Of a DNA stretch of 64,000 nucleotides, positions 57,491-64,000 are shown piece after piece. This DNA comes from Enterococcus mundtii (lineage in GTDB: Bacteria; Bacillota; Bacilli; Lactobacillales; Enterococcaceae). The notes beneath the pieces are model-generated. The model ran no database searches, was not told the DNA's origin, and saw only the letters and a program-made list of their open reading frames with translations. The number at the start of each line of letters is the position of its first letter. Positions within the stretch are counted from its first letter, which is position 1. The stretch lies in NCBI RefSeq assembly GCF_003957375.1, contig NZ_CP025473.1, positions 1,885,501-1,949,500 on the forward strand. Direction: 5' to 3'. The translations under genes were made by a program, and so were the position numbers.

Positions 57491-58534
57491 ATATTTAAGA
57501 TAAAATATTACACTTGTGATGATCAACAGAGTAGAAAAAACAAGCAACAAACCGATCATCCAGATATTACTGCCTTGATTGACGATAATCTTGTTTGAAC
57601 CTCCTGTTTCCTCTATCAATCCTTCCAGTTCTTCTTTTGTATAATTAAATTTAGTTACTTTTTCTTTGCCATCAACAGTTAGAATAAACTGATATTCTCC
57701 AAACATCAATTCTGCATCACGAACTAACGGTAGATTTAGTTTTGTTTTAGTCATTGGAGTCAATGCAATTGAGCTCTCTTCAATTTCTCCTTCAGAAATG
57801 ATATCCCCGTTTGGATTGATTACTTTGCATGAGCCGCTTTCCGCAAAAGTTACTGCAGGATCATTATTGGCTATATAGTAATCAAGCCTTATCACATCCT
57901 GTGAGCTCACAAACTCAAACTCATCATAAGTTTGTTCTTTTTCCCCCTCTAGTTCATCCATCTTAAGATGAAATAGGATTACTTTCTCATAGATATGAAC
58001 GATATCTATAGCATCTTCATGACTTTCTTCACTTAATGTTTGAGAGAAATTCACCCCACCTAAAACTTCTCCATCAAGTTCCTCAGTCACATTGATCAAA
58101 ATCGCTATCGTTTCACTTTGTTTCGCTTCAACTTTGATTTTTCCGTCTTCTAGTTCGCCATTAGCATTAGCTATCTTCACGTATTTACTAAAGTCATACT
58201 TTTCATCTAAAAGATTTTCTGTATTTTCAACATAAGTGACACTTCCCATCGTTGATATAGCAACCGATGGATAGACAGTAACATCTAAGTCCTTGTCACC
58301 TATATTTGTAATCGTAGCAGTGAACTCATAATTCTTATTAAGTTCTGGAGTAAACTGCAGATAACTTTCTCTGATCTCATATTCTTTGGGTTGCACATCC
58401 ACTAGGATCGATGCAGTATCTTCCTCGGACGCCTCTACTGGTTGTATGTAAAAAAAACATCCCATCAATAAAACGAAAATAAGCGAACAGAAGTCAACTA
58501 ACTTGTATTCTTTGGCTTGGCTATTTTTTGTCAT
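57467..58534 (-). CDS. WxL-system protein with DUF916 and DUF3324 domains
   Basis: A 355-residue cell-surface protein. An N-terminal signal sequence (about residues 10-36, cleaved near VEASEED) is followed by an immunoglobulin-like DUF916 domain (about 40-160), a DUF3324 domain (about 165-290), a C-terminal membrane helix and a short basic tail. DUF916 proteins bind peptidoglycan and partner WxL surface proteins in enterococci. No WxL protein with two Trp-x-Leu motifs is encoded nearby, so this copy looks orphaned. Confidence 0.85.
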   Translation of the reverse strand: MTKNSQAKEYKLVDFCSLIFVLLMGCFFYIQPVEASEEDTASILVDVQPKEYEIRESYLQFTPELNKNYEFTATITNIGDKDLDVTVYPSVAISTMGSVTYVENTENLLDEKYDFSKYVKIANANGELEDGKIKVEAKQSETIAILINVTEELDGEVLGGVNFSQTLSEESHEDAIDIVHIYEKVILFHLKMDELEGEKEQTYDEFEFVSSQDVIRLDYYIANNDPAVTFAESGSCKVINPNGDIISEGEIEESSIALTPMTKTKLNLPLVRDAELMFGEYQFILTVDGKEKVTKFNYTKEELEGLIEETGGSNKIIVNQGSNIWMIGLLLVFSTLLIITSVIFYLKYKKTRIDS

Positions 58535-58739
58535 TATTTCTCCTATTCATTTACTTATCAAGTATCTTAAATCTCTATATTTTGTTCTTGATATTCTTAT
58601 TCCTCTTTTTCACAACAATATTTATCCTATCATCATACTTTGTATTTTGATTCATCAGAATGTTTTACTTTTCCCTGATCAATTTGAAAAGGATAAGTTT
58701 CCTTCGAGATTTTTTTATTATTTATATTTATTAAATTCA

Positions 58740-60203
58740 TTACTCTAGCTTTAAGATAATTCTTGCTTGGACAATCGCGTTTAAATTGTCCCAATGATCC
58801 TTATTGTGAATGTCTCTAAAAAAAGCAAAATCTTGGGACTCTTCGTGGTACACAATCCCATCAGACACTAAAATATCTGCATCAGTAAAGTCAGAAGTGA
58901 AATGAATGATTTTTTTATTAAATATCGTTAGTAATTTACTTTCGATAACTGGTACATATTCCGGATGATGCAACATCGATATAGCAATAGTCACTCTTTC
59001 ATTGTTTTGGATAGGTAAATAATACGAAAGAATATGTGCTAACTTGTTCGCAAATATTTGTCTATCGCCAACTTGAAAATTCCTGTTTTTGACTATTTCC
59101 AATAGTAGCTGCTTCACTTCATGGATTCTACTATTGGGACTATTTTGATTAGCCACTCCTTTTAAATTCTCGAAATAAATATTTTTGTATGCCCAACTAT
59201 TGATGACACTTTCATATAAAATCACATGTTCCACATCGGAACTTATCTTATATGTTTCTGAAAATGTTTCGACGACATTCATAGAAAAATCAACGATTTC
59301 GTTATGTCTATGCTCTTTGAATTTTTTGCCTAAGACTATCTTGTCCTGCTTGCTTGTCGTTTCAGGGATGAGAAGTTGTCTACAAAAATAAAAGAATGCA
59401 ACTTCTTTTTCTCTATCTTCCATGTTTCGGGTTGGTATCAACTTTGTTAGCGAGTCCTCTTCATACAGCTCTTTCATATCAGCGAATAGTTCTATTGCTG
59501 TTTTGTCCAAATCTTGTATGATATACCCACGTGACACAGCATTTTCAAGTATCGAGAATAGAATGTCATGCTTTGCTTTTGTCGTCTTCAACCTCTCGTA
59601 GTGTCCACCTACTAGGTCAATATTCACTCTTGTTTGGCTATCTGCGAAAACATTATAGGCCATGATTTGTACAAGGTAATGATATGTTCTGATAGACATC
59701 TCATTTCCTTCCAAAGAAATTGATTCAAAATTACTATTAATAGTTATTGGTATTTTTTGATAATGAAAGATATCTTTCAGTCTGCTGATCAATTTATAAC
59801 TATAAGACTTACTAAACATCAACTTTTCGGAAATATCGACTACACGAGTTTTTCGGTGTTTCAAGAGATAGAGCAATAATTGAAAATAAGGTGATTCATT
59901 AAAAAACTTTTTTTTCAAATTGACAAATACTTGAAGCAACAATTCCTGATTAACGCCTTCGATTAAACCAATCGTTCCTTTTTCTAGTAAAAAGAAAGAT
60001 GAAAATGTGAAATTCAATTGTTCAAAGTTTTCTTCGAGTTCAATCAGTAATATTTTCGTTTGATACATCGTTAAGTTTAATCGCTCACTTAATCTATTCA
60101 ATGACAAATATTTTTCTGTCACTAGAACCTTAAACAGTTGCAACATTTCGTTTTGCTTTTTTGTTAAGTAACGGCTACTAAACGTATCCATTATATATTC
60201 CAT
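58740..60203 (-). CDS. Mga-like helix-turn-helix regulator
   Basis: A 487-residue regulator with two N-terminal winged-helix units (LNRLSERLNLTMYQTKILLIEL near 35 and VVDISEKLMFSKSYSYKLI near 125), a central PRD-like helical region, and a C-terminal EIIB-like segment, the plan of Mga/AtxA family proteins. Such regulators are found next to WxL surface-protein clusters and control them. The start at 60203 is uncertain because the SD (AAGG) is distant; 60191 and a TTG at 60215 are alternatives. Confidence 0.8.
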   Translation of the reverse strand: MEYIMDTFSSRYLTKKQNEMLQLFKVLVTEKYLSLNRLSERLNLTMYQTKILLIELEENFEQLNFTFSSFFLLEKGTIGLIEGVNQELLLQVFVNLKKKFFNESPYFQLLLYLLKHRKTRVVDISEKLMFSKSYSYKLISRLKDIFHYQKIPITINSNFESISLEGNEMSIRTYHYLVQIMAYNVFADSQTRVNIDLVGGHYERLKTTKAKHDILFSILENAVSRGYIIQDLDKTAIELFADMKELYEEDSLTKLIPTRNMEDREKEVAFFYFCRQLLIPETTSKQDKIVLGKKFKEHRHNEIVDFSMNVVETFSETYKISSDVEHVILYESVINSWAYKNIYFENLKGVANQNSPNSRIHEVKQLLLEIVKNRNFQVGDRQIFANKLAHILSYYLPIQNNERVTIAISMLHHPEYVPVIESKLLTIFNKKIIHFTSDFTDADILVSDGIVYHEESQDFAFFRDIHNKDHWDNLNAIVQARIILKLE

Positions 60204-60215
60204 TTCTTCTACCAA

Positions 60216-60747
60216 CCTTCATTTTTAGAGGATTCTATACTAAGAAGAATTCATTTAGTCAGAATGTTTCATTTTTTATTTTTAGCGAACTATACCGATG
60301 TCTCCTAGTTCAACTTGCATGGCTGTTGTATTGGTCTGGCCTGTACATTTTGACTTGATTACTAAGGTAGTGAAGCTTTGATCATGTATATTTGTCTTTT
60401 TACGGAATTATTCTCTAAACCCCTTCACTTATTTCTAATAAATTTCTATTGATTAAAATTTTCTCTGTTTGCACTAATAGATTCATAAATCTGATGGACC
60501 AACCAGCCACAGCAGAAGCTTGCAACTACACGAAAGAATAAAAGAAGGAACACTGATCAGGCAATCAACAAGAGTAGTTTTCATTGATTGGATCAGCATT
60601 TCTTCTTTGAATATTCTATAGGACAGACGGATAGATGTACGTATTCTCTATTATAATCCATCTTATTCTGTCAATCTCCGCACACTTAACTCTTTATACC
60701 TGACAAGCCTTTCACAACTGAAAATAACTATTTTTTATTCGGGAGTA
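60216..60747. other. Gene-free interval of 532 bp
   Basis: No supported gene. An imperfect inverted repeat at 60553-60596 (CTGATC-CAATCAA with TTGATTG-GATCAG) could terminate the upstream minus-strand gene at 60748. Short frames here lack ribosome binding sites. The promoter of the Mga-like gene should lie near 60220-60300. Confidence 0.4.
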
Positions 60748-61242
60748 TTATCCCCAAGGATTATTTACTTCTTGTGCTGTCAAGATGATTTTGGCGCTAT
60801 CATCTCTGTTTGATCTCCATACGTAATCATTTGCATCTAAAATGACATCAAAATCTTTTTCGATCTGTACCGAACTCATGCGCATTACCTGTTGTGCTTG
60901 AAGATGTGGGTTTGAAGGTTGAATGTCTAGTCCATTTCCATATTGGTCAAGTTTTGCAAAAATATTCACAAAAACATCTTCAGATTTTGTATTATTTACT
61001 GTAGCTATCGCTTTTAAGACCTTCGTTTGTTTACGCATATCTGAATTTAAGTCAAAATCAGATAATTTGAAATCGACTTTGTCCGTTGTTCCTTCATTGA
61101 AAGTGATAGCTAGTTTTCCATCTTGGACTTCAATCGGTATTTGTTTTTCACTGACTGCCTCGGATGCGTTTACTAAGCTTGGGTTACTACCTACTAACAA
61201 CAAAGTTGAGAGCATAACTATTGTGGATACTTTTTTTTTCAT
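60748..61242 (-). CDS. Small secreted protein of unknown function
   Basis: A 164-residue protein. A signal peptide (residues 1-27, KKKVSTIVMLSTLLLVGSNPSLVNA) is followed by a beta-rich domain of about 135 residues ending in NNPWG. It lacks the Trp-x-Leu motifs of WxL proteins and has no anchor, so it would be released or wall-associated. GGAGG is ten bases upstream of the ATG at 61242. Its neighbours, an Mga-like regulator and a DUF916 protein, suggest that it belongs to the same surface-protein locus. Confidence 0.65.
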   Translation of the reverse strand: MKKKVSTIVMLSTLLLVGSNPSLVNASEAVSEKQIPIEVQDGKLAITFNEGTTDKVDFKLSDFDLNSDMRKQTKVLKAIATVNNTKSEDVFVNIFAKLDQYGNGLDIQPSNPHLQAQQVMRMSSVQIEKDFDVILDANDYVWRSNRDDSAKIILTAQEVNNPWG

Positions 61243-61490
61243 TGTTGGATAGCCTCCGGAATTTAATATTTTTTTCACAAAATCAGTTTACATTAAATTC
61301 CCTCATAGGGTTTATCCGAACATTCCACTCTTTTTTTAAAAACAGGATAATCTTACACAACGTTCTTTGCTACATGATAGAAACTTGTCCGGAAAGAGAG
61401 ACTAGGCTCACTCCTTACCTCTATAAAAGCTCCCTATTTATCCTTTGATCAGAGTTATTAAACCTTTTAGGCGTGATATTTCAAATAAAT

Positions 61491-61690
61491 CCATGTCCGG
61501 TAATCAAAAAAATTTCCACGATAACTTATTCTCTTGCATTCATCAAAAATAAACTTATTTATATTGGAACTGAACACTATGCGGGTTTTGTTTATATGGC
61601 AACAGATGATGATGACGTCAAAAGGGTTGGTGGTTAAATTGAGGAAGTAAGAGAAGCAGATGATAAAGAAGAAATTCTTCGGAATCGTTC
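61491..61690 (+). pseudogene. Possible gene remnant
   Basis: On the plus strand ATG at 61492 reads MSGNQKNFHDN and stops soon after. A shifted frame reads FIKNKLIYIGTEHYAGFVYM then TDDDDVKRVGG to a stop, and the frame continues after it as IEEVREADDKEEILRN. The protein-like composition over three broken pieces suggests a decayed gene. The family is not recognised. The rest of 61243-61875 holds nothing that I can support. Confidence 0.3.
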
Positions 61691-61875
61691 GTCGTTTAGA
61701 TAATCCATAGACTATAACACACTATCTAATAAAAAGAAAGCCCACATAGTTGTCGATCTTCAAGTTTCTAGGAGGTCCATTCTTGTTCTCAATCGTCTCG
61801 TTTTCATCATCCATGATAAAGACGTGATGAATTAAGAACAGCATGATTAAAGCTAATTAATCGATTTTTTGCCTA

Positions 61876-61918
61876 AAAAAATCCCCCACTTATATCATTG
61901 ACATAAGAAGGGGATTTT
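61876..61918. terminator. Terminator of the tpiA-eno unit
   Basis: AAAAATCCCC pairs with GGGGATTTTT across a 24-base loop that has internal CTTAT/ATAAG pairing; T runs occur on both strands. It lies directly after the eno stop. Confidence 0.85.
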
Positions 61919-61931
61919 TACATTCATTTAA

Positions 61932-63275
<1,344 letters not shown>

Positions 63276-63346
63276 TCATATACGATTTTAGTTAATTTTG
63301 TGTCTTTGTGCAAACATTTCTTGCATTTTTCACAAATTTTCAATAA

Positions 63347-64000
<654 letters not shown>

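Noticed and set aside
60290-60400. Protein-like fragment on the minus strand (about 20 codons) resembling the start of a surface-protein domain
   Set aside because: Too short, with no start or SD, and stops nearby; could be chance.

Overview
The window is chromosomal DNA of a low-GC Firmicute, almost certainly an Enterococcus and probably of the E. faecium/hirae/durans/mundtii group. The evidence is gene content and order: galU-gpsA-lgt-hprK, liaX-liaY-liaZ, the hpf-secA-prfB-ftsE-ftsX block, a complete atp operon next to murA, secG/est/rnr/smpB, and tpiA-eno. The species was judged from protein resemblance only. Nearly all genes lie on the minus strand; the window is read here from right to left where operons are concerned.

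Layout. 1-5617: a GNAT enzyme, two small envelope-type proteins (YtxH, DUF948), then the galU-gpsA-lgt-hprK operon. 5846-10148: the LiaXYZ cell-envelope stress operon and a YibE/YibF-type membrane pair. 10495-15563: a phosphate ABC transporter operon, pstS-pstC-pstA-pstB-pstB-phoU. 15709-15899: a highly structured non-coding segment that looks like a small RNA. 15910-26185: cls, ftsX, ftsE, prfB (with an intact programmed +1 frameshift site), secA, hpf, comFC, comFA. 26440-35839: regulators and accessory metabolism, including a 2-hydroxyacyl-CoA dehydratase activator family gene split into two frames at a run of six G, a divergent TetR gene with a 32-bp inverted repeat between them, and tRNA-Tyr and tRNA-Gln. 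35872-45082: yidD, epuA, murA, a DUF1146 gene and the eight-gene atp operon. 45384-50973: smpB, rnr, est, secG and hydrolases.

51199-52992 is a plus-strand unit in which a promoter and a preQ1-I-type riboswitch precede a nucleoside hydrolase and an ECF transporter S component. I read it as a queuosine/queuine salvage module of the QueK/QrtT type. 53771-56382 encodes four tightly packed minus-strand genes: a membrane-anchored small protein, a lipase with an N-terminal catalytic domain and a helical C-terminal half, and two small helical proteins. This matches the arrangement of type VII secreted lipase toxins with reversed domain order (TslA of Staphylococcus aureus, with TlaA partners and TilA immunity) and is the most interesting locus in the window. 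57012-61242 appears to be a decaying accessory island: a frameshifted membrane protein, a DUF916/DUF3324 WxL-system protein, an Mga-like regulator and a small secreted protein. The window closes with eno and the 3' part of tpiA.

A family of about 115-bp intergenic hairpin elements with conserved ends occurs at 1-134, 10163-10276, 20471-20590 (diverged) and 36213-36327. I saw no CRISPR array, no insertion sequence, no rRNA and no prophage.
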